Of a stretch of DNA of 64,000 nt, positions 9,207 through 19,224 are shown one piece after another. The translations under genes were made by a program, and so were the position numbers. The notes below the pieces were generated by a model. It made no database searches. It was not told the origin of the DNA and saw only the letters and a list, made by a program, of their open reading frames with translations. How positions within the stretch are numbered: position 1 is the stretch's first letter; each line of letters opens with the position of its first letter. Location: positions 124,001 to 188,000 of the forward strand of contig OW569377.1 in assembly GCA_937625935.1 (NCBI GenBank), written 5' to 3'. Origin of the DNA: Tetramitus jugosus (Eukaryota > Heterolobosea > Eutetramitea > Acrasida > Vahlkampfiidae).

Positions 9207-11924
9207 TCATTCCATGAATTCTCTTAGAAAAAAGCTGGGTGATGGCTCTTCGCCTAACACCTCCATCAAGATATCAGATTCTCTTCTACTTCCACCATAG
9301 CTCATAGCTCGTTTGAGAGATGCAGCTGCTTCTGAATCCAAAGGATCATCCTTGCTATTAAACTTCTTAAACCAGAGGTGATCACTTGATATCTTTGCAT
9401 ACAAGTATGAGTAGTAACTTGAGGCATAATTGGTCAAGTGAAGCAAATTTCCATGGTATGAGATGGGATGTAGCTGGTCAATTTCATCGTTTTGGGTGAT
9501 GGGTAGGCTATGATACTTGGCTCGAATTCGATACAACAATTGAGTAGTCGAGATGTTCAAATTCTTGTGTTCGTTCATGTGAAGCATCAGATCTAACATG
9601 CTGTACACGACTTGGTTTTGGACATTCAAAGCCCGAAACATCTTCTTGGGAAACATGCACTCATCAAACAGTTTCTTGGGTAGGGGTTCTCCTGTTCTAT
9701 GATGCTTTGCAAATTGGCTGACAACTCGAAAATCAGCAGCAAAATGTTCCATGAATTGAGATGGCATTTCCACCCAATCCACACTCACTCGTGTTCCAGA
9801 TAGGTTCTGATACGGAGTACGCCCCAAGAAGGTATGAATAGCGTGACCAAGCTCATGAAACATGGACAACAATTCACTCATTGTCAGATATTCGCTCTGA
9901 ATGTTATGTACGAGGACAGAGACAGTTTTCTGGCCAATTGATGTCTTTGCTGCCTGTCTACAAAAGTTGCTGTTATCTCCAATTTTACCCTTCCTGTAAA
10001 AGATGTCAAGATACAAGTCTCCAAGGTAAACATCATGTTCAGTGTCATACAACTCGAGCTTGATGATATCATCGTGCCAAGATTCAGGAGCCTTCACAGG
10101 TACTTCCACCATCTTAATCTTGAACAACTTTTCACAAACCATGTAAATACCATTGAGACAATTCTTGTAGTGCAAGTAATCGCTCATGCGAGCAACAGAG
10201 CTCTCTGATACATATCGGTTCATGCAAGCTCTCTTATAGAAATCAAAGTCCCAGGCATAGACGGTGTGATCACAACTCTCTCCTTCTTCCAAGATTTTCT
10301 CCTGACGCAACAGATTCACCTCCTTCTCTGCTTGTGGTTTTATCTTTTCGGATAGATCATCCAAGAAACGAATCACTTTTTCAGGAGAGCCAACCATGAG
10401 TGATTGAAGTGCATGATGGGCATACGACGGCTTGTTCATTGTCAGTGCCAACTCTTGTCTCGCTTCCAATAATTCGTCCAAAACATTCAAAGCCCGAGGA
10501 TCTGCGCAATGACTCGCAATATAGGCAACTTTTCTCAAGGATCCATCTCTCTGTTTTTTTGCCGAAGAATGAACAGAGATGAGTTCATTTCCGTCCTGCT
10601 CCATGTCTGACTTGAACAATTTGGGATAGGTCTTTCTCAGGTGTTGAAGCATGGGTTCGGAGCTCGATATACTACGAATAGGCCAGAATTCATGTGATAA
10701 TTCTTCTCTGTGATGAGCCACGATATCACTAAATTGAGCCACATATTGACCAATCATTGAATTCAGTTCAATGAGACGATGCTTTCGTTCGTGATGACTC
10801 AATTGACCAACACTACCATACTTTTCCATATCTTTCTTCAAAACTTGAAGACAGTGCTGATCTAGCGGAGCCAATTGATTCATTAATTCACTGTCTCTAT
10901 CTATTCTCTTCATGCTCTCATACAATCGATCATCATTGTTCAGCTCGTGCAATACAATGGAGAATTTGTTGGTGGCTTCGATTGCAGCTGTCCGAAATTG
11001 AGAATCTGGGTGGAGACAACGCACCAGTTCTAAAAAGTCCAAACAGAGACACAATTGATTCGATATCTCATCAATCTTGTCCAGGATGAATTTTGCGTCT
11101 TGAACAGTCAATGGAGGCAAATCATTCAATTGCTTCTTTGCATCAATGGGGTCATTACCAAACAAAATTTCATGCTCTAGTACTGCTACATTCAACGGTG
11201 CATAGCGATACACTGACTCGCATAGAGCTTTGATTTTCTTGTTGGCTCGGTTGACCATTTCGGAGAAATCTTCTGGTTTGTACACATTTTCCATTCCGGA
11301 TAACCCAATGACCGGTGTGGAAGTGGCATTGGTTTGTACCTGTTTATCAGTTTCTCGTGAGGGAATAGCTTCCTTGGTTCGAGCTTTTGTGATCGGTGGT
11401 TGAGTGGATTTGCTCGTTGTTCTGAGAGGGAGACTGGGAATTTCAGTAGGTCTCTCCAACAACATCGAATCAAGGGTCTCTTGGTTCTCCTGCTCAACAA
11501 CCTGTTGTTGGTGTTGCCGTGGTTGTTGTTTTTGTGGTGGAGATGGTGGTTGAGGGAACTTTATGGGAGGGAGTTTGCTCGAGGGTGACCACGAGGAAGG
11601 ATTATTCGAAGCGCCTCTGATCCGATTGGTCATGGCAGAGCTGACATTTCCACTGACAGGTGCAGAGGATGGAAGAGAAGAGGAGGGATGAGATGCTTTT
11701 GCTGCTGTGGGAGCAGTTGAGGGAGATGGAATTTTTGAAGTGGTGCGAGATGCCATCGTAGAAGTGCTACCAGCGATAGCCCGCAAGCGACGATTCGTGG
11801 TGACTCCTCTAAGTCTCTGACTCGCACATTGGTTGAAGAAAGAGGAACAAAGAATGTTTGAAGGAGATTTTTCGAGAGATGTCAACGCTTTCAAGCCTGT
11901 TCGGTCCAAAAATGCTCTCCTCAT
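9207..11924 (-). CDS. Mitochondrial intermediate peptidase-like M3 metalloprotease
   Basis: A 905-residue zinc peptidase of family M3 (thimet oligopeptidase/Oct1). The zinc motif HELGH is at 690-694, and the third ligand glutamate is in WVEMPSQ (~719). The N-terminus (MRRAFLDRTGLKALTS...) is basic, amphipathic and free of acidic residues for a long stretch, as in a mitochondrial presequence. A Ser/Pro/Gln-rich linker (~60-200) makes the protein ~190 residues longer than typical MIP. MIP removes an octapeptide from imported precursors after the first processing step. A cytosolic oligopeptidase of the same family is the alternative, but the presequence argues against it. Confidence 0.85.
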   Translation of the reverse strand: MRRAFLDRTGLKALTSLEKSPSNILCSSFFNQCASQRLRGVTTNRRLRAIAGSTSTMASRTTSKIPSPSTAPTAAKASHPSSSLPSSAPVSGNVSSAMTNRIRGASNNPSSWSPSSKLPPIKFPQPPSPPQKQQPRQHQQQVVEQENQETLDSMLLERPTEIPSLPLRTTSKSTQPPITKARTKEAIPSRETDKQVQTNATSTPVIGLSGMENVYKPEDFSEMVNRANKKIKALCESVYRYAPLNVAVLEHEILFGNDPIDAKKQLNDLPPLTVQDAKFILDKIDEISNQLCLCLDFLELVRCLHPDSQFRTAAIEATNKFSIVLHELNNDDRLYESMKRIDRDSELMNQLAPLDQHCLQVLKKDMEKYGSVGQLSHHERKHRLIELNSMIGQYVAQFSDIVAHHREELSHEFWPIRSISSSEPMLQHLRKTYPKLFKSDMEQDGNELISVHSSAKKQRDGSLRKVAYIASHCADPRALNVLDELLEARQELALTMNKPSYAHHALQSLMVGSPEKVIRFLDDLSEKIKPQAEKEVNLLRQEKILEEGESCDHTVYAWDFDFYKRACMNRYVSESSVARMSDYLHYKNCLNGIYMVCEKLFKIKMVEVPVKAPESWHDDIIKLELYDTEHDVYLGDLYLDIFYRKGKIGDNSNFCRQAAKTSIGQKTVSVLVHNIQSEYLTMSELLSMFHELGHAIHTFLGRTPYQNLSGTRVSVDWVEMPSQFMEHFAADFRVVSQFAKHHRTGEPLPKKLFDECMFPKKMFRALNVQNQVVYSMLDLMLHMNEHKNLNISTTQLLYRIRAKYHSLPITQNDEIDQLHPISYHGNLLHLTNYASSYYSYLYAKISSDHLWFKKFNSKDDPLDSEAAASLKRAMSYGGSRRESDILMEVLGEEPSPSFFLREFME

Positions 11925-12469
11925 GTTGATAGAATATGCTAGCTAAACAATGAATGTTAGTCGAGATAAAGATGATGTCTGATGTTGTTGTCGTTGCTGT
12001 GTTGTTGTTGATATTGATAGAATGAGCTCAATACACTCGGTCTTAAACTCTCTTGGGGAAACCAGAGTAATAAAATTAGACTGTATCGGATATATGTCGG
12101 GAGAGAGAAAGTGCGAAGTCGTTATTGACAGTTCAAATGATGCTATCGGCAACTGCACATAAAATCATACACTTTGCGTTTTTGTTTTGGAGTGGTTTGT
12201 TCTTTGAACATGTGGAGACTCGCTTGAGGAACGTGGTAATATTACAACCAACATTGATTCTGTTCAGCATAAAGCTCGAGCAATCGGAACACCATTCAGA
12301 GAACAAAAAGAGATCTGGAATAAATGAATATTCGTTTCGGGATTTAGACTGTATTTCTCAACGTTTCAAAAATATCTTCTCAAACAGCAAAGAAGGAAAC
12401 AAAATGTCCTCTGGTCAACTTCAACCAGAACATGAATTCCTTCAAAAAGGTTGGAACTGCACACGTGAA
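11925..12469. other. Intergenic region upstream of the M3 peptidase
   Basis: 545 bp between two minus-strand genes, holding the M3 peptidase promoter and the 3' end of the deacetylase. A plus-strand reading frame (12137-12478 from its first ATG) overlaps the deacetylase stop by 9 bp. It lacks any recognisable protein character, so I do not call it. No RNA gene or repeat was seen. Confidence 0.5.
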
Positions 12470-13873
12470 CTACACTAGGGACCAGGACAACCGGCCAGCA
12501 ATGACAGTGTGTTGCAAGCTATAGTTCTCATCAAATAATAAAACATCGCCTCGCTTGCCCACATCCAATGTACCAACATGATGGAGATTGGCTATCCGTG
12601 CAGGATTTTCACTCAACATCATGACAGCCTTGTCCACTGGCATATGCAAATCACGAAGCAAATTATGAAAGATTTGCAGAGTGTTTGAACAACTACCTGC
12701 AATGGTGTTTGTTCCCTTCAAAACTGCATAATTCTTGTCACCCTTTTTACAAACTTCCACTTGTCTCTCATTGTACTCGACACAACCACCATGAGCATCC
12801 ATAATAGCATCCGAAATCAGTGCCACATCATTTCCCTTGTAATCCAATGTGAATTGCAGAGTCAATGGATGAACATGCACCGTGTCTCCAATAATTTCAA
12901 CAGTAGGTGGTTCAATGCCCTGATAGCTGGGCAATTTGGGGAAACGTGTTGCGAGACCAAAATTACACAATGTTTGCTTTCTGTGATGGAAGGACGACAC
13001 ATTATACATGTGTGTAATGTGAAGTTGACAATTCTTTTTGGCAGCCATGTGCAACGATGTTAAAATGGATTCTTCGTCTGCATGTGTGTCATGACCCAGT
13101 GCAGGTTTCACTCCCAAGTCTAACAAGTACTGTAATCTCTCATATCGACACTGCTTTTCCAATGAGGGAGAAATGGTCATCACTTTGAGAGCAGGCATCA
13201 TCGAGTCCACCAATATCTTGAAATCATCCAGATTCATATCACATTCCGCGTCTGGCAATCCACCATTGGTTGCAATGATGGGTCCCTCGGCATGTATACC
13301 CTCTACAACAGCCAAACGCTCTCTCACCACACCATGAATGCCCTTTAATCGATCAATCACTTGTTCCATGATTCGTTTGGCTTCGTCATCAAGTGAGAAA
13401 ATGAGAGAAGCGAGCACACTTGTCGTACCATACTCTACTAATCTCTCCAATGTGTGGTCACTGAGCCAATACTGTTGCACAGTAGGTGCACCACCCATAC
13501 CATGATTATGAATGTCAATAAAGCCGGCACATGCCATATCGCAACTCAAAAAATGACTCTTTTTTTGTTCAGAACTACTACTACTGCTACTACTACTATT
13601 ACTTGTTGTAGTGTGTTTGTGCTGTTGTTGTTGTTGTTGTTGTTGTTTATAGTCTCTCTGATGACCGAATTGGAGAACATGACCCGTATGGTTGTCAATG
13701 ACCAGGTATCCCATGTGAATTTGTAGTCCCTTCTTAATAATGAGCCTGTTGGCATATATAAGAGTCACAGAATCATCATTATTATTGTTCGCTCGATCGA
13801 GGGTACTCGCACTGCCATTGTTGCTGTTGTTTGTGGTTAGCAACTGAGGCTCAGATGGTTTGCTAACAGTCAT
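12470..13873 (-). CDS. AMDHD2: N-acetylglucosamine-6-phosphate deacetylase
   Basis: 467 residues, amidohydrolase superfamily. It removes acetate from GlcNAc-6-P, feeding amino sugars back to fructose-6-P. Visible active-site elements are the HNH of FIDIHNHG (H122, H124), the metal ligand E197 in HAEGP, GHDTHA (~261-265), HITHMYN (H285, H288) and the catalytic Asp in SDAI (D355). An insert of polyQ and polyS (~77-101) interrupts the beta-sandwich near the N-terminus, which explains the extra length compared with the usual ~400 residues. No signal peptide is seen. Confidence 0.9.
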   Translation of the reverse strand: MTVSKPSEPQLLTTNNSNNGSASTLDRANNNNDDSVTLIYANRLIIKKGLQIHMGYLVIDNHTGHVLQFGHQRDYKQQQQQQQQHKHTTTSNSSSSSSSSSEQKKSHFLSCDMACAGFIDIHNHGMGGAPTVQQYWLSDHTLERLVEYGTTSVLASLIFSLDDEAKRIMEQVIDRLKGIHGVVRERLAVVEGIHAEGPIIATNGGLPDAECDMNLDDFKILVDSMMPALKVMTISPSLEKQCRYERLQYLLDLGVKPALGHDTHADEESILTSLHMAAKKNCQLHITHMYNVSSFHHRKQTLCNFGLATRFPKLPSYQGIEPPTVEIIGDTVHVHPLTLQFTLDYKGNDVALISDAIMDAHGGCVEYNERQVEVCKKGDKNYAVLKGTNTIAGSCSNTLQIFHNLLRDLHMPVDKAVMMLSENPARIANLHHVGTLDVGKRGDVLLFDENYSLQHTVIAGRLSWSLV

Positions 13874-14082
13874 TTTCTTCTATGAATTGTAGTAAGCTTA
13901 CTGGTGGTGGTAGTAGATGGGATCTGAGATTGGTCAATTTGTTTGTTTGTTGTGTTTGTGAAATTGAAGATTTTTTTATGTCATAATTGGGACATTGCCG
14001 ATTACTCCGAATGTTTCGCTTGAATGCCAAAAGGAGAGTTTAACCGGTCACTGCCCAGATTGAATTGCTTGTAATGGGTTCT

Positions 14083-15624
14083 CTAGGCCAGACTTCTGCT
14101 CTGATGTTCGAGGATTTTGTTGACTGAAGTTTGAATCGCATCCATCACGGCAGGATTCTTCCAAAACTCTGACTCCTGCAAATAATCATTGCCCAATCGG
14201 TCGAACAAGTGTATAGAAATGGGGACATTTTTGCTAGCCAATCTCCGAGTGAAGTGAACTCCATCATCCAGTGCGCTACCCAACGAAGCAAGAGAAACAT
14301 ATGTAGGAGGATACTTGGCAATGATTTCATCGGGCAAAAGTGCAGGTGAGGTCCAAGGGTCGCCCATATCATATCCTTTGATGTTTTTGATGAAGTCTTG
14401 AACTTGAAGTAACCTCGATGAGGACAAATCAATGTTGTTGTACAGTACCGGAGAATGAAAGATTAGATAATCAGGTTTCCGGAAGCTTCTCATCTCGGAC
14501 AAAGCCACAACAAGAGCTAATGTCGTACAAAAATGCCCTTCTGCGATGCATGTCATTCTTTCGTAATGTTGGTTCAGCCATTGATCTTTGTTCGAAACGA
14601 ACCAGCGATAGCTGTTAAAATAGGAAAGTAAGTCATCCCAGTGACCACCTTGGATTGTCACTACAGGTAACCTTGTTTTGTTGGCATATAGATTAGCAAC
14701 TTGTTCACTATGATATCCAAACACTATGATGATATCTCTGGCTTGATTGGGATTTCGAGGATAAGTAACAGAAATTGTAGAAGCACATTTGTCATTGCTT
14801 TCAGTGGTAAACTGGTTGTGATACAAGCTATTGCAGTATGTTAGTAAGGAATTGCCTTCAGATGAGAATTTGTTCAGTTCTTGTGGCATGATACTGGGTT
14901 GGACCAAGCTGATTATCTCTTCTTCCTTTTGTTGCTGCAAAGGAGCTATTGTTACTCTGTTCTCATGAACTCTCAATTGTTCACCAATTTCAAGAGGACT
15001 TCGGATGGGATTGGGACACACCTCAATTTCCGGCTTCGAAAGAGATACGTCCGATTGACCTAAATGCATCACTTTGATTTCTCCTCTGCTTTTGATATCA
15101 TCACTCCCACGTTTCCATTTGTTAGTTACTCGTTTCAGAGAAAGATTTTCTTGATTCATTTCCATCTTCATAGCATCTAGTATCTCTTTGCTCATCAATT
15201 TCTTCAAGTTCCGTAGGGAATGGCGAAGAGATGCTGGATACTCTCCCAAATCACCACTAAATATTTGCCATCGGTTGAATACACTTCCTCCTCCTTCAAA
15301 TACTGCTCGAAGTTGAGTTCTTCTCATTTCAACCGAGCAGGACAATGCACATTGCAGTGCAAGAAACTTCTGTTTGTGGTCATTGAACTTCTTCCATCTT
15401 GACTCGAAAGAATAGAGAGTGTCCAAAGTGACACCTACATTGCTCGCCAAATAACCATAAAATGAAGATAAGAGCGAGTTTAACAAGAGCAAAAAACCTC
15501 TGTGATCAAACTCAAACAACAGCACAAATGCATCCCTCTCACTCACACCAGATAGCTGTTGTCGAGCATATGTGGACACTGAGATCAATTGTTGCTCCAT
15601 TCCCCAACAGAGCTTGTGTCTCAT
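14083..15624 (-). CDS. Alpha/beta-hydrolase-like protein, catalytic residues apparently lost
   Basis: About 513 residues from the ATG at 15624; a further ATG lies at 15600. The C-terminal ~200 residues look like an alpha/beta-hydrolase of the hormone-sensitive-lipase type, e.g. PTYVSLASLGSALDDGVHF, which aligns in style with the segment carrying the catalytic Asp. The nucleophile elbow, normally GxSxG, reads AEGHFCTT. The usual catalytic His region reads RLGNDY. Activity is therefore unlikely. The N-terminal half is helical and unassigned. Coding-like sequence continues upstream in another frame (see next entry), so this may be a decaying gene or carry a sequencing indel. Family assignment is tentative. 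Confidence 0.45.
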   Translation of the reverse strand: MRHKLCWGMEQQLISVSTYARQQLSGVSERDAFVLLFEFDHRGFLLLLNSLLSSFYGYLASNVGVTLDTLYSFESRWKKFNDHKQKFLALQCALSCSVEMRRTQLRAVFEGGGSVFNRWQIFSGDLGEYPASLRHSLRNLKKLMSKEILDAMKMEMNQENLSLKRVTNKWKRGSDDIKSRGEIKVMHLGQSDVSLSKPEIEVCPNPIRSPLEIGEQLRVHENRVTIAPLQQQKEEEIISLVQPSIMPQELNKFSSEGNSLLTYCNSLYHNQFTTESNDKCASTISVTYPRNPNQARDIIIVFGYHSEQVANLYANKTRLPVVTIQGGHWDDLLSYFNSYRWFVSNKDQWLNQHYERMTCIAEGHFCTTLALVVALSEMRSFRKPDYLIFHSPVLYNNIDLSSSRLLQVQDFIKNIKGYDMGDPWTSPALLPDEIIAKYPPTYVSLASLGSALDDGVHFTRRLASKNVPISIHLFDRLGNDYLQESEFWKNPAVMDAIQTSVNKILEHQSRSLA

Positions 15625-15829
15625 GTAAAGACTGATGGATCTCTTGAACAATCAACTTGTTCCTTGTCAAAAAAGGAGCATTGATCTTGAGTGTATTCCG
15701 ACTTATGAACTTCTCACATTCGAGCAAGCACATATCAACTTTCAACCGACAGTCACCAACCAATTGGAGAGAATTAAAACCTTTGACAAAATTGGGAGCC
15801 AGGTGGACATGAATGGGATACTGTTCCAT
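15603..15829 (-). pseudogene. Out-of-frame upstream part of the hydrolase-like gene
   Basis: From an ATG at 15829 the minus strand encodes MEQYPIHVHLAPNF... and runs into the 5' end of the hydrolase-like frame, but in a different phase. The transition would be natural at a run of four G near 15602-15605: with one G fewer, the frame would read directly into MEQQLISVST. Another possible N-terminal stretch (MSLESGALND..., from 15945) lies in yet another phase. This is either a sequencing or assembly indel, an undetected intron, or real decay. I cannot tell which from one sequence. Confidence 0.35.
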
Positions 15830-16294
15830 GTTTTGAAATGAATAATTTGATCCTTTCGCTTGTTTTCAAAAACAGACAAGTAAAGTTTCTTTTTTTTAGT
15901 CTCTGGTCGCGTTGTATCATTCAGCGCACCGCTTTCAAGAGACATTTTCCTCCAACCGATTGCCGACAGATTATTTATGTGGAAGGATTCATTTCCAAAT
16001 CAGAGATAATCGAGGGATAGAAGATAGATTATCCCTGGAACAGAAACTTGTCGGCCCCCAGAGGGCGATGACTTTCCCCTGAATGAGAGTCTCGCTTCTC
16101 TTCTGGGTCAAGTCATGAAGTTTGAAGTTTGGCTCGTTTCTTTTCCTGGAGACGTCTGAGGAGTTGTGTCATGCCTGTTGCGTTGTCATTCTGACACTGG
16201 CGAACACAGGCCTTTAAATTAGAGCTCGAAGGGTGGAAAATCAGAAAAGTAAAACAATAACTCTCGAACTAGTCACACTGTACCAATTGTAATC
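15830..16294. other. Intergenic region upstream of the first RWP-RK gene
   Basis: 465 bp. The left ~115 bp may hold the decayed N-terminal codons of the hydrolase-like gene. The rest should hold the promoter of the plus-strand RWP-RK gene. No tRNA, repeat or recognisable site was seen. Confidence 0.4.
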
Positions 16295-17311
16295 ATGAAC
16301 ACCACCATTGCCAACGCAACCGAAATTACCCAACTTCCAGCCAAGCCACGTCGGCAACAAAGAGCCACTGAACCAAGTATCACATGCGCCGAAGACGATT
16401 ACTACTCGGTATTCGCCAACGACTCTCACACTGAGTATGAAATTCAAACGATATCGTCTCTCGCGGTTCATCCTCCTTCCAAGTCTGTAGATACCTCCAC
16501 TCGTGCATCGCCTAATCAAGAAACGACCCGCCCGTTGATTGCCACCATAACCACCACTGCCACCACTGCTGTACCATCCCCCAACTACGCTGATCAGACT
16601 GCCTTTTCAACCACCAAACCAAAAGCTCAGGCATCTCCTTCCACAAGTACTGCTCCCTTTGTGACTGAACATTTACCACATTTGTCATCATCCTCTCTTG
16701 AATCTCCTCCTCGCCCAAGACCCTACTCCTTCCGCAACAAGATACAAATCTCTAGAGAAGAGATGCAAAAGTACTTTTATTGTCCACAAGTTATGGCTGC
16801 CAAAAAGTTGGGTGTTTCCCTGTCCACCCTCAAGAGAAGATTCTATCAATTGGGCATTGGTCGATGGCCCTATCACTTTGTCACACAAGAGAAGAGGAAG
16901 AGAAGTATTTGGCACTTGGTGAGTGAAGTGGAACCCAAAACTGAGAAGGAACTTAGCTCTGAAACTGTACAGACACTGACTCGCCTCTTTTCAATGAGTC
17001 TTCAAGAACAGCAAAAGTTGGCAGCTCGAAATTCATCATTGTCTTCCTCACAAAGAACCGTTTCAATCAATGGGGAAAATGAGGTGACAAACTGCAAGTT
17101 TCTCCACTATGTACCAAGGAATGATCCATCGCCACAATCCCAGACAACTCAAGCCGGCTCTACTGCCTCATCCCATCCTTCTCCAGTTTCTCACAAGAGG
17201 CAGAGAAGGTTCTTGCTGTTGGACGATGGCACAAACACCAACAATGACTCCCCCAAAGGACAAAAAAGATTAAAATTGACTGGAGGCAATCACAATAACT
17301 CTGACAAGTAA
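16295..17311 (+). CDS. RWP-RK domain transcription factor, copy 1
   Basis: 338 residues. The RWP-RK DNA-binding domain lies at ~147-195: an acidic-basic helix (KIQISREEMQKYF), then CPQVMAAKKLGVSLSTLKRRF and GIGRWPY with the RWP core at 190-192. The flanking regions are Ser/Thr/Pro-rich and probably disordered. A basic KRQRR near the C-terminus could be a nuclear signal. RWP-RK proteins are known from plants, slime moulds and some protists, often tied to nitrogen response or sexual differentiation; the role here is unknown. It is followed by a clear paralogue at 17990, indicating tandem duplication. Confidence 0.9.
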   Translation: MNTTIANATEITQLPAKPRRQQRATEPSITCAEDDYYSVFANDSHTEYEIQTISSLAVHPPSKSVDTSTRASPNQETTRPLIATITTTATTAVPSPNYADQTAFSTTKPKAQASPSTSTAPFVTEHLPHLSSSSLESPPRPRPYSFRNKIQISREEMQKYFYCPQVMAAKKLGVSLSTLKRRFYQLGIGRWPYHFVTQEKRKRSIWHLVSEVEPKTEKELSSETVQTLTRLFSMSLQEQQKLAARNSSLSSSQRTVSINGENEVTNCKFLHYVPRNDPSPQSQTTQAGSTASSHPSPVSHKRQRRFLLLDDGTNTNNDSPKGQKRLKLTGGNHNNSDK

Positions 17312-17989
17312 GTGGTCTGACAGAATCGCTCAATCCACTCAAAGATACTGCAGAAGATGGATGTGAGACTAATCTCCAAGGTAGGAGGTTGGATACCTCA
17401 GAACATAGAACCATTTATCCTAGGGAGCTTTGTTGGGTGCATCTTGTACATTTAGACACTTACAGACACGGTACATCTATCCCTCAAAACACCACGTCTC
17501 GTAATTCAATTGAGCCGACTATTGATGATTGAAGAGAGTTTGTCAGTGTATCCGACTCTCCTTTCGTTTTGCTTTCTTTGAATAAAGAGTTCGGCCGACA
17601 AGAAACTTTCTTTTTTAGTCAAACGTGCCTTCGGCCCCACAACCCGGAACAGTATGGCTGAGATTCATAACCAAACCAAAAACGATGAGAGATTGGCAAA
17701 ACACGTGGGTTCTCAAAGGGTAATATCAGAGAACTACTGATTTCTATATATTGTTTCTCCATTCAGCAAATTGTCCAATGGACAATGCATCTTCGGGCGC
17801 GACGATTTGCTCAAAAGGAGCAGTTCTCCTCTAGGAGTAAAAATGCGGATATGTCCGAAGCCAGCTGGGAACGTTGAACGGTTCGCAAGTATACCAATAT
17901 CTCGAACATTGGGCAAAAGTTGAGAGGCCAAGGGAAGAGTCTTTCTTAAAGAACAAACCTCTCACTATATTGTCCATCCTATTGAAGGC
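17312..17989. other. Intergenic region between tandem RWP-RK genes
   Basis: 678 bp without a supported gene. It has short open frames on both strands but no recognisable protein. It should contain the 3' end of copy 1 and the promoter of copy 2. A segment near 17590-17605 (CGGCCGACAAGAAACTT) loosely resembles one upstream of copy 1 near 16042-16060 (AACTTGTCGGCC) in inverted orientation. This may be a remnant of the duplication or chance. Confidence 0.35.
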
Positions 17990-18997
17990 ATGCACAGTTC
18001 TCAGGCAACTAGAAACATTCTTCTTCCAGAAAACCCACGTCAGCAACAAGTCACCAAACCAAGGATCTCATCCGCAGAAGAGTCCAACAGTTCCTTCCAA
18101 ACAGACAGTGAAAATAGAGCAATTAGTTTGTCAAGTGCAATGGATTCATGCTTGTCTGCCAACAATGCTCGTGTCGCATCCACTCTCGATCAAGACAACA
18201 AGAGCCCATCCTCTGCCACAAACATTCTATCATCCACCAACACTGAAACTGCCCACACAGCATTATCGCAAGGAATTTCTGCCACAAACACGGAATCCCA
18301 TCCCTTCTCCCCTCTCCTCAGTTCGGCCTCATCCATTGTATCTCCCGAACCATCAACTCACACCAGATCATTCTCTCGCAACAAGATTGAAATCACACTG
18401 CAAGAGATGGCAAAATACTTTTATTGCCCACAGGCATTGGCAGCAAAGAAGTTGGGTGTCTCCTTGTCCACACTCAAGAGACGGTTTTATTTATTGGGCG
18501 TTGGTCGATGGCCCTACCAATACATGACACAAGACGAAAGGAAAAGAAGTGTTTGGCATTTGGTGAGTGAAGCGGAGCCAAGTAGTGAGAAGGAACTTAG
18601 TACTGAAACTGTACAAACGCTCACTCGTCTCTTTTCCATGAGTCTCCGAGAACAACAACTCCTAGCAACTCAAAGCCCTGCACAAAGAAATCTCTCGATC
18701 AACGGAAATGAATTGAGAAGAGTTCCCACATTGAAATTCCTTCAGTACGTACCAAAGAGCGAGCTGTCAGTTTCTCAAAATCGCTCGATTCCCACTTCTC
18801 CTTCTAATTTGACTATAATCACCGAAGCAACTCATAAGAGACAGAGAAGACACTTACTAGGGGAAGAAGGTGATACCACCAGCAATGAACACCCTGGAGA
18901 AAGCAGAAAAAAACTTAGAATATCAGGAAGTAGTGACGATATCACCACAGATCCCCATTCCAACATGATTTCTCCCAATCCACCCAAAGAATCCTAA
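17990..18997 (+). CDS. RWP-RK domain transcription factor, copy 2
   Basis: 335 residues, paralogous to the gene at 16295 along its whole length. The N-termini align (LPENPRQQQ with LPAKPRRQQ). The RWP-RK domain (~125-180) differs at few positions (ALAAKKLGVSLSTLKRRFYLLGVGRWPY). The block that follows (DERKRSVWHLVSEAEPSSEKELSTETVQTLTRLFSMSL) is also conserved. The Ser/Thr-rich N-terminal half has diverged most. Two copies in the same orientation 0.7 kb apart point to a local duplication with both frames kept open. Confidence 0.9.
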   Translation: MHSSQATRNILLPENPRQQQVTKPRISSAEESNSSFQTDSENRAISLSSAMDSCLSANNARVASTLDQDNKSPSSATNILSSTNTETAHTALSQGISATNTESHPFSPLLSSASSIVSPEPSTHTRSFSRNKIEITLQEMAKYFYCPQALAAKKLGVSLSTLKRRFYLLGVGRWPYQYMTQDERKRSVWHLVSEAEPSSEKELSTETVQTLTRLFSMSLREQQLLATQSPAQRNLSINGNELRRVPTLKFLQYVPKSELSVSQNRSIPTSPSNLTIITEATHKRQRRHLLGEEGDTTSNEHPGESRKKLRISGSSDDITTDPHSNMISPNPPKES

Positions 18998-19224
18998 ACA
19001 ACTTGAGACCTTACAACCAGAATAAGTTTACGAACATTGTAATTGGTTGTTCCAATTGGCTATACATCAAGAGTACTTCATTTGTCAACTGGGAAGAAAA
19101 ACTGTAACTCACCGGGAACTGACTGCCTTTTTACCGACATCGGACTCATATTTTGCCGACAGCTTCCACTTTCTCCGCCCCACCAACAAACAACTTCTTA
19201 GATACTCATCATCAACATTGGAAA

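Noticed and set aside
12125-12478. 117-codon plus-strand frame overlapping the deacetylase 3' end
   Set aside because: It starts at TTG, has no recognisable domain and overlaps a well-supported gene.
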